A DNA stretch of 64,000 bases from Pipra filicauda (GCF_003945595.2 NW_024104349.1:372001-436000); one strand, 5' to 3'; counted from the first letter of the stretch, positions 1 through 13,656 are shown. Numbers and translations are program-made. The notes: a model not told the origin generated them from the sequence alone.

Positions 1-2880
1 GTGCTGGGAGGACTCCAGATGTCTCCTCCTCCATCCTCCTGCCCCATGGCAGAGCCAGCTCAGCCTGGTGATGGAGACACAGCATCCTCCTCAGGTGCTC
101 CCATCCTGACTTTGTTATCACCTCTGTTAGAAAGTTTCTTGAGTTTGCTGCAAGATACACCCAGGATTGCTTTTCCTGCCAACAACAGATGCAGGGGACA
201 GATTATTCCCTCCCTTTGCTGCCATGTGTGAGCCCAGGGAGTTAAACAGCATGATAGGAAGCTCCTGAAGGATTTGCAGAGCAAGCCAGGTTAGCCTGAA
301 CACTTAGAGCGGGACGGTGAGGCGTGATTCATCTTGAGCACTCATTTTTGCAGCAGTCTGGTATTTAATACATTAATAATGTCACCCAACAGCACATTTA
401 AGGACAAAAACCCTGGCAGGAGCTGTGACATACGTACTGTGGCAGACAGACTTGCGTGTCACCATTTAAAAGCCTGCGGGACATCTGCTTTGCCAGAAGT
501 CGTGGCAGGGCTCTTGCAGATGGGTCAGCGGACGGCGGGGATGGAAAAACACAATGATCATGGGAAAACGACACCCGCCCTTTTCCAGTCGTTGAGAATT
601 AGCAAAATCACCACCAAAATGCTGCACCACGGGCTTAAAAAGCAGACAGGGATCCTTTGGGAAAAGCCAGCTTGCCTCCAGCAACAGGGACTCGTCATGT
701 GCTGCCCACTGAGCTGTCAAGTTAAGGGCTTGTCCTGCTATCGCTCAGCCCTCAGAAGGTCAACGAGTGGCTTTGCTTATCGCCCAGAGGCACTTTACTC
801 TGGTTAATTGGCACCCCTGGTGACAGGGCGGATTGATGGCCTCCCATCAGACCTTCCATGGCCAGCCCAGAAGGACACAAAGCTTCTCCTCACCCTTGAC
901 TGCCTGCCTTTCACAGTGTTTCCCATGGAAATAGGAGACACAAGGAAGGGCTCACTCGTGGGAGTGGGTGGCTGTGATGGCACTAATGTCAAGGCAGACT
1001 ACAGAGAGAGGAGGGTGGGAGAGCAGCCTCAGACTTGTCCATTCATGTGTCCATCCCTGGATGTCACTGTGCTGACTGGACATGGGACACGATGCCTTGT
1101 CCTGACCCTGTAATGCTGTGACAGGGGTGAGGCACCACCAGGACAGTATTTGTTCCTTTTAGACAGAGCTTTCCTCACTTGAAGGCAGCTCAAGTGCCTC
1201 CATGTGGAGCACAGGTGGGCTAAGGTGGCCTCCAAAATGATGGTGACCATATCTCCAGGCCTGATGCCTTTCTCGTGCAGCACTGAGAGATGTTGGGACC
1301 AGAAGAAGACATCAAAGCAATGTCTCCCAACCTCACTATCCCACTTGCATCCCCTGTCATGATGAAGGACAGGCTCCTCTGGACACTTTACTTCTCCAGA
1401 GAAAGCTTCTTAGAAAGAGGTTCCATAAAAAAGACCAGATATTACCTTTTAGCTCCCTATTGGCTCTAATCTCTTCTTTGAACCCAACTCTACTCTACCT
1501 GTATTTGGCTCCTCTTGGGTGGTCCTTGGGGAAGGCTCAGCTACTTCTAACCTCTTTTTGACTTCTCAAGACTCATGCCTGATCGCACGTGCCTGCCTCC
1601 TTCCATGGTAGGAGGAAAACAAGCCATCACCCTTCCCAGGGCTGGGAGCAGGTTTCTGCAATAGGAGCTTAGTAGGAGCTGTGCTATACTGTGACACCTT
1701 TGGGATGGGCAATTCCAACAGCCTAAAGGGTTCTTCTTGCCCTCAAAAATCCAGATTTCTCATGTATGCCTGAAGCTCTCCCTTGTTTTCACAAACATCT
1801 TCGTTTTTGCATTATCAAAACCCATTGTTTGGTAGAGCTGTAACTTGTACCCGCTTGCCAAGAGCCCCCCAGACCTGCAGGGACTCATGGAGAAATCCCA
1901 CATGGATTCACCTCTTGTGTGTTCACCCTTTCTTGCACAGCCATCACTTGGTGCACGAAACCCGTGACTCACAGCACACACATGGTGTCGGTGACCAGGA
2001 TCCACCATGTGCATTGGCAAACTCCTGCAAAGCCAAAGTCAAGGTGTTGTTTTAAGCAAACAGAAAAGTTCAGGACATACCAGATTTCGTGCTGGAAACC
2101 AGAGCCGTATTCTTCAAAACTCTGACCCTTTGTTCAGACGCCCTTTGGAGACCTCCAGCAAATACCCCACTTGGACTTCCAGATGTTAGAAATTAATTTT
2201 ATTTTTTAATTCTGTGCCACAAATCCTTAATTTTGGAATGTGCACTTTTTTCCTGTGCGGTCCCTGGCTCCTAGAGACTACAAATACATGTGAAATTGCA
2301 ACAGACGTTGATAACAAAAGTTTGAGGGTAAACCAACAGCTTTTCAAAGCCTTCTCTAGATAATTTATCCTAGATTGGCAAGTAGCCACAAGCTCAGTGG
2401 TGGGGAAGGAGGCTGCTTTTGATTTAGCTGATGTTTAGGTGTGAATGAGAAGGAGAGATATGCGATTAATCACTGGAAGCAGGGAGATGGTATTATTTTG
2501 ATTCATTCTTGACAAGTTTTCTAGGAATGCTGAACTCGAGTAGAAATGCATGGTGGACCCAGCTGTTCAAACAGTGTGATTAATTAAACTGATTCCATGT
2601 GAAAAACAACACTGGGTCTCACTCTCAAATTGCAAATCATTTTCAATATATTGGGGAAGGGCCAGCCGAGTTTTATTAATTGCTCTGGAGGTGATGAATC
2701 AGGGTTGTCTGCAGAGACCCACACAGGCGCACATTCCTGAGAACATACGTGGTGATGGACTCGTTTCACGGCTGCTCCCATCGGCAAGGGTTGCTTTCCC
2801 AGAGATGTTGCCATTTGCACACGAGGCAGGGGTGAAACCCTGGTGTACAAACTCCCCGGTGAGCCCTCTCCTCCCAGCCC
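1..2880. other. Unique non-coding stretch, no gene seen
   Basis: I find no repeat family, RNA gene or recognisable protein here. The open frames are short, lie on both strands and many lack an ATG. The part around 2,400-2,690 is AT-rich with several homeodomain-type cores (GATTAATCA near 2,463, TTAATTAA near 2,581) and could be regulatory, but that is only an impression from motif density. Confidence 0.5.
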
Positions 2881-2885
2881 TGCTC

Positions 2886-3202
2886 CGAGACACTTGCAAA
2901 AGTGCAACGCGCACTGGCAGAGCCGACGCTTGTGCTCCGACCGGCGCTAATAATAAAACCTCCTCTCCCGGCACACGTTTTCAGCTCATTCACCTGCCAA
3001 ACCACGGCTCTCTCAAAATATCAGCACACCGAGAGAGGGCCTTGCAGTGTATGATTTGCCCAAGACCACACAGGAAGCCTGTGGCCAAGCTGGAAATCAA
3101 GCCCAAGGCTCCCAACTCCAAGATCGGGTCTCGGCCGCGGGCTTGAGGCCATCCTGGGACCCTTCCCCACGCAACGCTGGGGTAACACAGGCAGGGAGAC
3201 GT
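2886..3202. other. Mildly CpG-enriched patch
   Basis: About 19 CpG dinucleotides fall in roughly 316 bp, clearly more than in the surrounding kilobases, which are CpG-poor. There is no obvious TATA box and no long ATG-initiated frame that looks like a protein. A fossil SINE (3,021-3,130) occupies the middle, so part of the CpG content may be inherited from that element. It could be a weak CpG island or simply a less decayed segment. Confidence 0.35.
3021..3130 (-). mobile_element. Fossil MIR-type SINE fragment
   Basis: Read on the plus strand, this segment follows the reverse complement of the tRNA-derived MIR/CORE-SINE body. It has a cacaccgagagagg block, then ttgcccaagaccacacag at about 3,056-3,073, then a ggccaagctggaaatc block and finally ctcccaactccaag. 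This corresponds to the familiar MIR order cacagagagg, ttgcccaaggtcacacag, gcagagccgggattc, ctccaa. MIR elements are ancient amniote SINEs and survive in birds only as degraded pieces. The match is from memory of the consensus, with many substitutions, so the exact family and edges are uncertain. Confidence 0.5.
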
Positions 3203-5385
3203 GACTTTGACAAAAACACCTTGCCTGCACATATTTAAACCCAGCCCAGCGTTGGGATGCCCTTGCAGCAGGTGCTCAGTGGGACCTATGCACCCCCAGG
3301 TGAGTGTGCCGGGCACTCGGCCCCACGAAAAGGCCTGGAAAAATCCTGCCCTTCACTGAAGGCTTTTGATTTATATTTTCTCCGCCAGCTTGTCTGTTTT
3401 ACTCATGCTGCTGACAAGGAGAGGGATATTTGATACGTGCTGAGGGGCAGATGTTGAGCGCTGCGGAGCAGCGCTCGCAGGAGGCAAAGCTGCTCCTCAG
3501 GTGTGAACCGTCTGATGGTCATAAAACGACTTACAGGGGGGTGGGAGGGAAAGGAATAGATTAATCTGCCCGGTGCTCACAGATGTGGAAAAATACCCTT
3601 GAAACAGCTCGACTGGATGTGTGTCACCACAGCTGCCACAGAGGGAGAGTGACAGCCCAGCAGCAAGTGCGCCGACACCTTTCAACTCCGCCAAACCCGC
3701 AGGGCACCCCACAATACCAGGCAGTGACCCTGTGCTAACTGGTTTCAAATGTAACGTTTGAAATACCTTGCAAATATACATCTGAGCCAAGGTTTCCACC
3801 CTGAGCCTGGTGGGGAGGCTCTGAAAGCTTATTGCAAGCACCTGTCTGGTCTTTAGAAGCACTGATCTCCTACTGAGGTCAACGAGGGGAATTAGAGAGG
3901 CTGGTGGCTGCAGCTCTTTCTGCAAAACCATGATCACGATCCCAAAATTTGCTACCCAGGGAGCCCTCTTCTGACCCCTCATGTTTGATCCCAGCAGGAG
4001 GAGTCATGTGCATTGAGATGTGTCCCAGACACCTCGCGTTGGTGGAGCCCGTGTGGCTCCAACCAGCCTTCCTCAGGGGCATGGCAGCGGGCTGACTCCT
4101 GCAAAATATTGCTTTGTCCACCCTCTTCGGACCTTTACAGGCTGCTGTTTCTCCAAAACAGCTGAGTGATAGTTAAAAAATGTTTGTGCTCTTTCCCCTC
4201 TCTATGAAAGGAACGGGAGTCTCCACGGACCCATTTATATTGCTGGCTCAACTGAAGTTAATAGGACTATTCCCCTTCTTCTCCACAGGGGCCACATTTT
4301 TCCCCTCGGGAGATCTGTAGGGCCATTTACTAATTTCACAGACATCTCAGCAATTCCCCCTTGTCAACCTGAGCTTCTTAGAAATGGAGAATGTGATCTC
4401 CCCTCTGTCTCCGGGTGATGTGACGCCCTTGCGTTCATGCTCGTGCTGCTCCAAACAACACATTTTCTGAGCACACTGTGTTTGTCTGAAAATACACCAG
4501 GAGGGCTGCCCAATTTGGAAATGACTTGAATTACAAAAAAAGCACAGCTGTCTTTAACAGCTCTTGAAGCTCATGCAACTAGTCTGCAATTTATTGACTA
4601 GGATTAGATGCTTATTGTCTATGACACTTTAAATACCATTACATTGAAGTTTATACAAGAAAGTCCAAGTTTTCAAACTGGAATCTTAGCAATAACAGCT
4701 GGACCATTTGTTTATATGATAGACAGAAAAGAATGACTTCTGTAATCTGTGTATTTGGCTTTAGGATTTTCTACGACATGGGGAGACAGAAACCTACCCC
4801 ATCCCTAATTGGGGATTGTTAGACAGAGCTGAACAGCACCGCCTAATTTGTCCCTGATGTTAAGGCTGCAGCCAAAGCTGAGCTTGAGTCCTTCCCTCGT
4901 CCCCTCACACCTGACGGAGAAGCACTTGAAACCCTCTAGCCCACCTCTGACAGTCAGGGCTAAGTCTTCCGTCTCTCTCCCCCAGGCTGCTCACATTCCG
5001 CATTTTGTTTCTAGCATGAAAGACTTTGTTTTAAATCATAATAGTAACCAGGCTGTAATCACATTATAGCACACATGGAGAACTCGCAAAAAGTCATGTG
5101 CTTTGGATTTGACATTCTGATTTATGGTTGTGCGCTCCAGTTACACAGCTGCAATCTCATTTTCGACAAAGATGTTTTCTATTTTTCTATTACTCTGCTT
5201 CACCCTGTCTTTATGTCGAAGAAAATGAAAGCCACCAGGTGAAGCCAGCACAAGAGGACAAATGTTTGCATGTTCTGGATCAAAACCATGATCAAATATT
5301 TTATGCTCTCCTTTCATAAACAGCTTGCTATGGGCACATGTGGAGGGGGTGTAGATTCTTCATTTTGAGCCATTTGAAGTTCAAC
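3131..5385. other. Unique non-coding stretch, no gene seen
   Basis: Nothing recognisable as a gene or repeat. The segment 4,500-4,790 is AT-rich and reads like slowly evolving regulatory DNA, but no comparison was possible. Open frames are short. Confidence 0.5.
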
Positions 5386-5415
5386 AAAAAAAAAAAAAAA
5401 AAAAAGGAAAAAAAA
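5386..5415 (+). repeat. Poly(A) tract, A20-GG-A8
   Basis: A run of 20 A, two G, then eight A. No recognisable retrotransposed body lies immediately 5' of it, so I treat it as a simple homopolymer and not the tail of an insertion. Confidence 0.9.
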
Positions 5416-8249
5416 TTCCAGACTTTTATTTATTCAGAAACTGGATCAGCCTCTGAAATTCACATCCCAGCCACTTGATCATGGTGACTTCACCGAAGAG
5501 GGAAGAAGCTTGCAGAATTACTCCTTAGGTATTTGAACAGGCTCTCTGCCTGCCGGGACCCAGTGCTGCTCATTGTCTGCTCCGCTGAGTGAATTTTACT
5601 CCTGGGCAAAGCCTGGCAAAGGTGGCAAAGCCCTGCTCTGCTCAGTTAAGAGCAGGCTGCAGTCATTAGCCCTTCCCTCTGTCAGTAACCCCTTCTCTTT
5701 CCATTCCTAGGAAGAGCAGTAGCATTCCAGCTTAATTAAAAAAGTGAGCACTTTTGCAGTAAATTGCATTAATGTTGGAAAGGGGCCAGAGCTTATGTTT
5801 TACATGAACCTCTCTTGTCTTTAGCGGAGTAAAGAAAAGAAAATGTCATCAACATTCTTTTCGCAATTTAAACACTGATGATCTATCTTTAGGGCTGATG
5901 TTGGCTGAGCATTACACGGAGCACGAAACCACCGCTGCGTCCCTTACCAGGGGTAAATTACGCGTTGCAAACTCATAAACCTGAAAGTGTGGCGTAAAAT
6001 TTTACTCCGACCATCATTTTCAGTACGGCTTAGGAAGGGCCTAGATGGAAAACATATTTACAGTTGTTCTAGAGCATGTGTTAAAGAGCTGCAAACACAC
6101 ATCAGTGGAGCCTTGACCACGAATCCTCACTGCAAGAGGGCTTTGACTTGTAGACCCTTTGGGGCAAGTAGCCCCTTTGCCTCAACAATGAGTGATTTTA
6201 TCTACTGCATAAATTATGTAGGCTCTAAATGAGGGAAGTTTTCATCTTCAGGGCAGTACTACTGCAAGTTAACAACTAAGCACAGAGCTGGGAGTCAGTG
6301 GAACTGAGCACTGAAATGAAGAGTCAGGGTGCTGAAAATGTTCCATGGAAGGAAGCTCCAGAAATGCTGTGTACATCAATGGTACCAGAATAAAAAAAAT
6401 CACTCTTTTTTTTTCCTAGACCAGAGGTTCCCAGATCTCGGGGTCTCAATTCAACCACAGCCTTCAGCTGCTTCTGCAGTGACATCTATGAGTGGGAGCT
6501 GGGAGGAAACACTGCCCTGAGCCATGGTTTAGAAGGGTCCTTGGTGACAGTATCTGCTGCTCACAGTTTTCCATCAGCAGTAAGTTGTCTCTGGGGATAA
6601 TGAGGCTTTTCAGCGCTCGACCTACTGGGTAGCAAGAAAATGAAGACTTCAAAACCCTTGGATTTTTCAGGTGAAAACTACGGACTGGAAGTCTCCCCTC
6701 TTGCTCCACAGAACTCTGGATGAAAAAAATCCAAAGTTTGAGAAAGAGAGAGTCATTTGTTTTTCGGTATTGACCAAGTCCCAATATTCTTGCTGTGGTG
6801 ATAACATTGTTCTGTTGATTCTAAATATCTCTGCTATACGGTGCCTGAAATAGTCAGGCACACATCAGAGTGCAAGATCAGCTGCCTCGGAGCCAAACAG
6901 AGGAGGGCACCATCTGGACTTCTTTTTATCAAATATGTGGGATAATCTCAGAGGATCTCTGGGTTATCATGGGTGTTGGTCCCTCAGCAGAGTAAAGAGC
7001 AGAGCAAGTCAATGGGACTCTGTAACTCTTGTCTAAAGGAAGAAAGGCTGTGCCTGGCTGTGTGTGGCTGTCCGTGTCCCAGAACCAGCTCCACTTCTGT
7101 CCCTTAGACACCAAGGTGGACAGAGTAAGACTGAGCAGGAAGACTCAGGCAGAAAAGTCATAGCATTTATTTCTCCTGTGCTCACCCTCTGTTTCTGCCC
7201 TTAACACAGCCAGTCAAAATGTTTTTGACCTAGAGGTTTTCCTCTGGAAAGTGCTATTCCTTCTGAAATCAGGCAGGAACTTGTCAATGACAGTTTTTGG
7301 TCAGGAAAAAAGTCAAAACATTGCATTTTGATAGCGCAGTTTTAATTTGTGACATTTTGACTTTTCTATCATAATACAATCCTGTTCTATTAGATTATCT
7401 GGTTCTACATGTTCAGCTGCACTTAACAGTTGATACAACGTAAAAGTCAAAACAAATTACCTCCTGCAACCCAGTCTAACAAAACATCCCGATCCTCTCT
7501 TTCAGTATTTTTATCCTGCAGGCAATAGTGACTTTTAGCTTTTAATTTTAAGTGGGAGTGATTCTCATTTTACAAAACACTGGAAGTGCTGGCAGAATAA
7601 AAATTCCTGTCCTGGGCCAGTGTTGAACATATGCCCTGGCCTTGGTACTCCAGAATCATCTTTAAAACTCATTAAGGAGTGGAATGAATTAATTAAGGAG
7701 TGTAACCACAGTACTCGTAGCCACCTGTCCATCTGGCCTGGAGACGCTTGGTCAGTTTAAAATATGTTATCTTTTAATTTTCTTGTCAATGGCATGGGTG
7801 TCTTCACCTGAGCAATTCATCACGGGCTTTTTTTTTTTATATTGAATGGGGAAAAAGTTCATATTTCACATGTGATTTTCATGACCAAACATAGACATCT
7901 ACTTTAGGTTGAGGAGGATGGAACCTGAACATATTTCTCATGGCCATCCATGTGGCCTATATCCCATATTGACCAGAACTCTGTTGCCTATAGAGGGATA
8001 TAAATTGGGTAGCTGAAATATAGACCTTGATATACCATCAGGTGAATTCTGCCTCTGATGCCTTCAGATAATACATGTCTTATTTTCTCTCCATGATATC
8101 TCTGATTAGTGCCTTTGGGAAATCTCTCACCATGTACTTCTTGGGACTGGTCTAAGCTGGAGTGCCTTGGATTTAATAGTCATCCAGCTGCAGATTAACT
8201 GGTAAGGAAAATTTGGAAGCAATTTCAAAACAATTCCCTCTCCATGCTG
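5416..8249. other. Unique non-coding stretch, no gene seen
   Basis: No gene or known repeat. A small direct repeat ATTAAGGAGTG occurs at 7,671-7,681 and 7,692-7,702 (21 bp apart). A T11 run sits at 7,828-7,838. Open frames are short and without recognisable domains. Confidence 0.5.
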
Positions 8250-8294
8250 TTTTTTTTTTTGTTGTTGGTTTGTTTGGGTTTTTTTGTGTGTGTG
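8250..8294 (+). repeat. T-rich and TG low-complexity tract
   Basis: T11 is followed by GTTGTTGG, TTTGTTTGGG, T7 and a short (GT)n run. It is low-complexity sequence. Confidence 0.85.
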
Positions 8295-11200
8295 ATAAAC
8301 ATTTCTCCTGAGAAATTCTATTCATTTGTTTTACAGTAAAACTCCTGGGAAGTTCAAAGTTGCCTGAGTTTGGTGTGGTGCACTTAAAGATTTCCCTTCA
8401 CCAGAAAGGCCTTCTTTCTAAAACCAAGTTCCTGAGAAAAAATTTCTAACATCACTGAGACATCACTGAAGTTCTACCATTTTTCCACAAACTATGTAAA
8501 CAAAATCATGAGCTGAAATGATGTTTGTAATTCTCCATGTCACAGACAGCTGTTCAGCCATGCACTTGCTAAAGACAAGATTCCAAGCACATGATAACTG
8601 GAAAAAAAAAAATTAAAAACCCTACCCTAAAAACTTCTGTGCATTTTTCGAGAGAAAAAAAATGTTTGTGGAAAAATGGCTAAAAATAATTTCCAGGGAA
8701 ACGGGCCCATCCAGCCCTTGTGAAGTGAAAACATTTGGGGTATTTTGCACAAAACCATCTTCCCACTTCCTTTGCCAAGGGTTGGTGCAGGTGCAAAGGG
8801 ATTTGTCTGGGAAGGGGTGACTCATGTTTCCCTTGGGAAAACGAGGAGATCCAGGCCCTTGCCCTGCAGGCGGGTGGGATGTCAGGGTCAGGCCCTGTGC
8901 AGATGGTGGAACATGAGGCCGTGGGTCCATGCCAGGCAGCTCTGCTCACCACTTGCCAGGGAAGGAAGGCTCCAGCCAGATGTGCCATGTCCTGGAGCAT
9001 GTCAACACTTCCCTAAGCACCTTTACCTGCTCCAGCATTATTTTAATAGGAGATTCCCATTAGCTGGTAAAAACTCTTGGAGAAAAGATGCATTTACAAA
9101 TATCACAGCAGTGCAAGGCCAGGCTGGGAGCCAGAGTTGATATTGCACAACCAGCATAAACATCTCTTCCTGAGGCTTCACGGAGCCTGTCTGCCATGGG
9201 CAAAGGGTTTGCAGAGCTGCTACGCTCCATACCTCGCAAAAAAAAGACCCTGGAAGAGGGATTATGTTTTCACATTGTTTCCCAAATTACTTTAAATGTC
9301 AACTTAAAAGGCTTTTAAGGTTTTTATTTCAAACGGAAGTATTAACTGGAACTGCCAGGGGCAGTTAGCTTGAGAAAAGCAATACCGCGCATCTTAAACG
9401 GGGCAGAAATTTTTATGACCCAAATTCTTCATTTATTATACACAGATGGCGGGAGAAGGCTGCTGTCCCCAGTGCCCAGCAATGAAACAGGTCTGGCCAT
9501 GCTCTTCCACGGAGCATGGTGCCTGTTCAGAGATTTTTTTACTGTGATGTTTTCCTCCTGTCCCTTCTACGTAGGGTGACGTGAGGTGTTCGCAAGACTG
9601 AGCCTGATTTGTAGGGCCGGTGAAAGTCAGAGGACTGTGCAAGAACCACTTGAAACCTGGAATGAAAATGCAGCTCCAGATTGTCACTTGGAGCCCTCAG
9701 CCCCAGTAGAAAAGGCAATAACATGAGATGAAGAAGATGGCCATGGAGAGGAAAACAAGAAGCACTTTTATTTGTCTGTTGTGGTGTCCTGAGAAAGAAT
9801 CTTTGCCTCTTATGAGGAGCCAAAAATGGATCAGTCTTGAATTGATCAATTAATTATTGAGCCGATAGATCAATCAAAGCTAGCTCCTGAGAGGGAGAAA
9901 GAGTGGGGGCTCATTCTTCTCCTTGTGTTCTCACTGACATCACCTCATCAGAAATAGCTTTCCATACCTGAACATTATTAGAGTTTTGTTTCACTCACAG
10001 TTGCTACAGTGAAAACAGGTGAACAAACCCCTCTGTGTAATGCAGCTGATGTGTTGGTAGCAAAAATCACCCAATTTCAGTGCAAAGGTCATGGGCTTGG
10101 ACATGCAGTAGCATAAATTATGCCAAGGGAGTATAATACTTGGAAGTGGCCCATGATCCATCCTGTGGCAGAAGTAGGAGCCCCAACTGTAATTGACTAT
10201 TTAAGCTGGAAGGAAATTTGTGCTTGAGAACAGATCTACTGATGCTTTTATGACAGGGGCAGTGAACAAGGCCCATCTGAGGAGCATCTTGGTGTTGTAG
10301 TCGTTGGCTCTGTCTGAGACCAGTTACCAAACCTTTAGGGAAAGGCAAAAAAACAAATGCAGGAGTGGGATTGCACAAGGAGCAGGAAAGGAGCTGTGGT
10401 GAGGAAATAATGCTCATCCCCTGCAGGAGCCAGGAAGTTCCAAAGCCTGTGATTAATTTAATGTGCTGTAAATGCTCTATGACAAACATGGGCATCAGCT
10501 GTTCTTCTAATCCCTCTTGGAAATTCCAGACAGTCAGACACCCAACACATCATCTCGCAAGCCTTCGTTTCCAATTCCAGGATCGTGCCTACCGGCGAGA
10601 CACAAGAAGCTCTGGGCTCTACATGAGTTTGGTGAGGGGTCCAGAGTCCCATGTCTCTAAGGGTCTAATTTCTTCTCCTTTTCAGCCTAAACCTGTTTGC
10701 AACCAACATATTTCGTGCTGGTGCTCCCTAGTCACTCCACAAAGAAAGAGCATATCCTTCTTTCTGATCTTCTCATTTCCAAACCACTGCTATCCAGTTC
10801 AGGGAATGGTTGTGGCTTGCACTTGACCTTGAACTTGGCCACAAAATTACTTTGGTTACTTCTTTGGTACACTCAGATTTGACAATATCACCTTACCTGC
10901 ATTTTTCAACCGTTCAATGTGTTCTTCAGGTATCCTGTCAGTCCCCCAGAGACAAGGAATATTTTTCTTTGACCTGTTACCCCTCTGAATGTACAAACTG
11001 TTGCTTGTGTAATTTTATGCCTAGATCCCCACCCCTTTTTTATTCAAACCCAGTATTAAATCGCAGATTTGGAACATTAGTTCACCTTGTCCAAGAAGTC
11101 ATTTATCTTAATGAATATCTATGATTATATATTACATTAGAGCAACGCAATCTGTCTTTAACAAAGCCACCTGGGATTTTCTCCATCCCCCATGCTCCCA

Positions 11201-12471
11201 CTTCCCCCTAGCAATCAAACTCTGCTCTCAGCCCCTCCATAAACTGAGGGCATGTGGTAGCCACGAGCATCCTGCCCTCCTTACCTCACTTGTGTGAATT
11301 TAGGCATTAGTTTTTCCTTCTCCAGTCCCAGGACAGTGGCTTGCAGTTGACAGATTCATTATCCTTCCCTGCTACTGAAGCTGCTGTTTCATGTGCCGGT
11401 GCTTTTTATACCTTCAGTGTTACCCACTCCCACAACCCCCAGTTACTGCTGGGTTCAGCGCGGGGGTAAGCAGGCAAAATTCTCCAGCCTGCATCACACA
11501 GGTCACAGTGGATGATCTAATGATCCCCCTGGCCTCAGGGACTCCAAATGTTAAAAGCATTATATGGCACATCCTTTAAAAAGCTCGATATTTTTGGCGC
11601 TGTCCCCTCTCTCGCTGTGATCTTATCAGCCCTCACAAGCTGAACTGCTGTGGAAATTTATTGGCCACTTAACATGAATGGAGGGCACTAAGAAATGCTC
11701 TGGGGAGCGTTGCAGATGATTCATATGTGGGAAACCTTCCTCCCCAGGCTGTTCTGAGGCATATCTGTGCAGGATGTGGGAGAGGAGAAGCACCAGGCAA
11801 AGGCAGCAGGAGCCATGCTCGAGATAAACAAAAGGAGGTGTTTCCCCCACGGTGGGTGAGGGACCAGTGGAAATCTTTGCCAAGGGGAACTACAGGTGTG
11901 AAAAGTTTACCTGGGGTCCCAGGGAGATTGGAAGAGCACTTGGAGGAGCACTCCAGTGGGATCATTAGGTAGATGGGCTACATCAGGCTAAGGAAATTCT
12001 CCAATCTGGGATTAGTGGGATTTTTGGGGAGAAACACTATATATCTCAGTTGTGCCTTCTTCCTGTTGCAGGCAGAACCTGGACTGAATGGACTAGGTTC
12101 AGAACTGCTGCTTAAAATGCTGCCTTGCAGCTGAAATGGGAACCCAAGACCACCTCAACCATATTCCCACTGAAGGTCCTACACCCTTGTGCAGAAGGTG
12201 AGGATTTGTTCCTCTAACAACACATGAATGTGCAGGATTTTTTCTGAAACTGTGTAACTTACCTTCCCAGGGCACCCACTGCTGGGCAGAGAAGCTGCCC
12301 ATTGTATAACTTCATTGTTAAGACCAGTACAATGAGACAGAAAACAGGAATTTCTTCCCACTGAGAAAGTCAATAAACAATTTTTATAGATATATTTTTA
12401 TTTTGCCAAGTTTAAATTGGAGGAGGAGGAGGGCAGAAAGCAATATAGTTTTTATCAAAAACTAATCAGAG
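8295..12471. other. Unique non-coding stretch, no gene seen
   Basis: No gene found. Around 9,838-9,880 there is a dense cluster of AT-rich palindromic motifs, including AATTGATCAATT (9,840-9,851) and ATCAATCA (9,869-9,876). The remainder is ordinary unique sequence with short frames on both strands. Confidence 0.5.
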
Positions 12472-12895
12472 TGCTGGAGCCCCTCTGGTGGGAGGCAGGC
12501 TGGGGGTGTTCACCTGGAGAAGAGAAGGCTCCAGGGAGACCTGAGAGCCCCTTGCAGGGCCTAAAAGGGCTCCAAGAGAGCTGGAGAGGGACTTGGGACA
12601 AGGGTCTGGCAGGACAGGACAAGGGGGAATGGTTTCCCACTGACAGAGGGCAGGGTGAGATGGGATATTGGGAAGGAATTGTTGGGTGTGAGGGTGGTGA
12701 GGCCCTGGCACAAGTTGCCCAGAGAAGCTGTGGCTGCCCCCGAATCCCTGGAAGTGTCCAAGTCCAAGCTGGATGGGGCTTGGAGCAATGTGGGCTAGTG
12801 GAAGGTGTCCCTGTCCATGGCAGGGGGTTGAAATGAGATGGTCTTTAAAGATCCCTTCCAACCCAAACTATTCCATGATTCTTTGATTCTATGAT
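12472..12895 (+). mobile_element. CR1 LINE 3' fragment (young-looking copy)
   Basis: This is a 5'-truncated copy of the chicken-repeat-1 non-LTR retrotransposon in sense orientation. CR1 inserts by target-primed reverse transcription and normally leaves only its 3' end. The order of landmarks is ctggagcccctctg, cctggagaagagaaggctcc, gagctggagagggac, gacagagggcagggtgag, ggtgaggccctggcac, gcccagagaagctgtggctg, gatggggcttggag, ccttccaacccaaac, and a tail of repeated TGATTCT/TTCTATG units ending at 12,895. No reverse transcriptase coding sequence remains. It is very similar to the inverted copy at 14,287-14,732, including the uncommon phrase gggaaggaattgttgggtgt, so both belong to one subfamily. 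Confidence 0.95.
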
Positions 12896-12988
12896 GAGAG
12901 GTCTTTTCCAGTGTTTGAAGTTCAGGCAAGCACATTTCCATTTAAACAAATTTTGAAAATAACTTTTCATTTAGGGAAACAGAAAAGT

Positions 12989-13007
12989 AAAAAAAAAAAA
13001 AAAAAAA
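12989..13007 (+). repeat. Poly(A) run, A19
   Basis: Nineteen consecutive A residues, about 95 bp beyond the 3' end of the plus-strand CR1. CR1 does not carry poly(A), so the run is not its tail. Confidence 0.9.
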
Positions 13008-13656
13008 TTGTGTTTTTTTTCACTGGCTCTACTGATCTAATTCCAGGATGGATAATTGTATTCTGACTGATTATTGTAGGACTGGAGCTCCAGTCGTGTA
13101 GAACATTCTTTTTTTTGGAAAGCATTATGTGATGCTGGTTTCCATTAAGAAGGCAACCCCAAGTCTCCAGTTTTCTTGCCCTGCTCTGCAAGAGAAACAT
13201 TTTCCAAAATTCACTGGAAAACATACAAGAGAATGATCTGGTATGTTATTTAAAATTGATAAAAAAATCTGAAATAATAATGTTTTCTATGCTGGTCACA
13301 ATTGTTATTTTACCTTGCACAGAGATTTTCCTAAAACCATATTTTGAAATCACTTCTGGGCTGGGCAAAAATTTTACAGGTTTACTTAGGTCAAAAGTGA
13401 CTTCTTTATCATTCTTTATTTATACTTTTCCATTAATGGAAAAATGAAGTTCTATTTTTAAAAATGCTGTAAATAAATAACTATATAAACATACAAGCAT
13501 GGGGTCTTAGTTAAGGGTATGTTCATGAACTGCTTTTTAAAGTCAATGTGGCAAAAAAAGATGAGTATATTATGAAAAAGGCTTGAAGGATTTATTTTAT
13601 TTGTAGTTTTCCATATTGGAAAAGGGAAAAAAAGAGGAAATAAGTAAAACTGGGGA

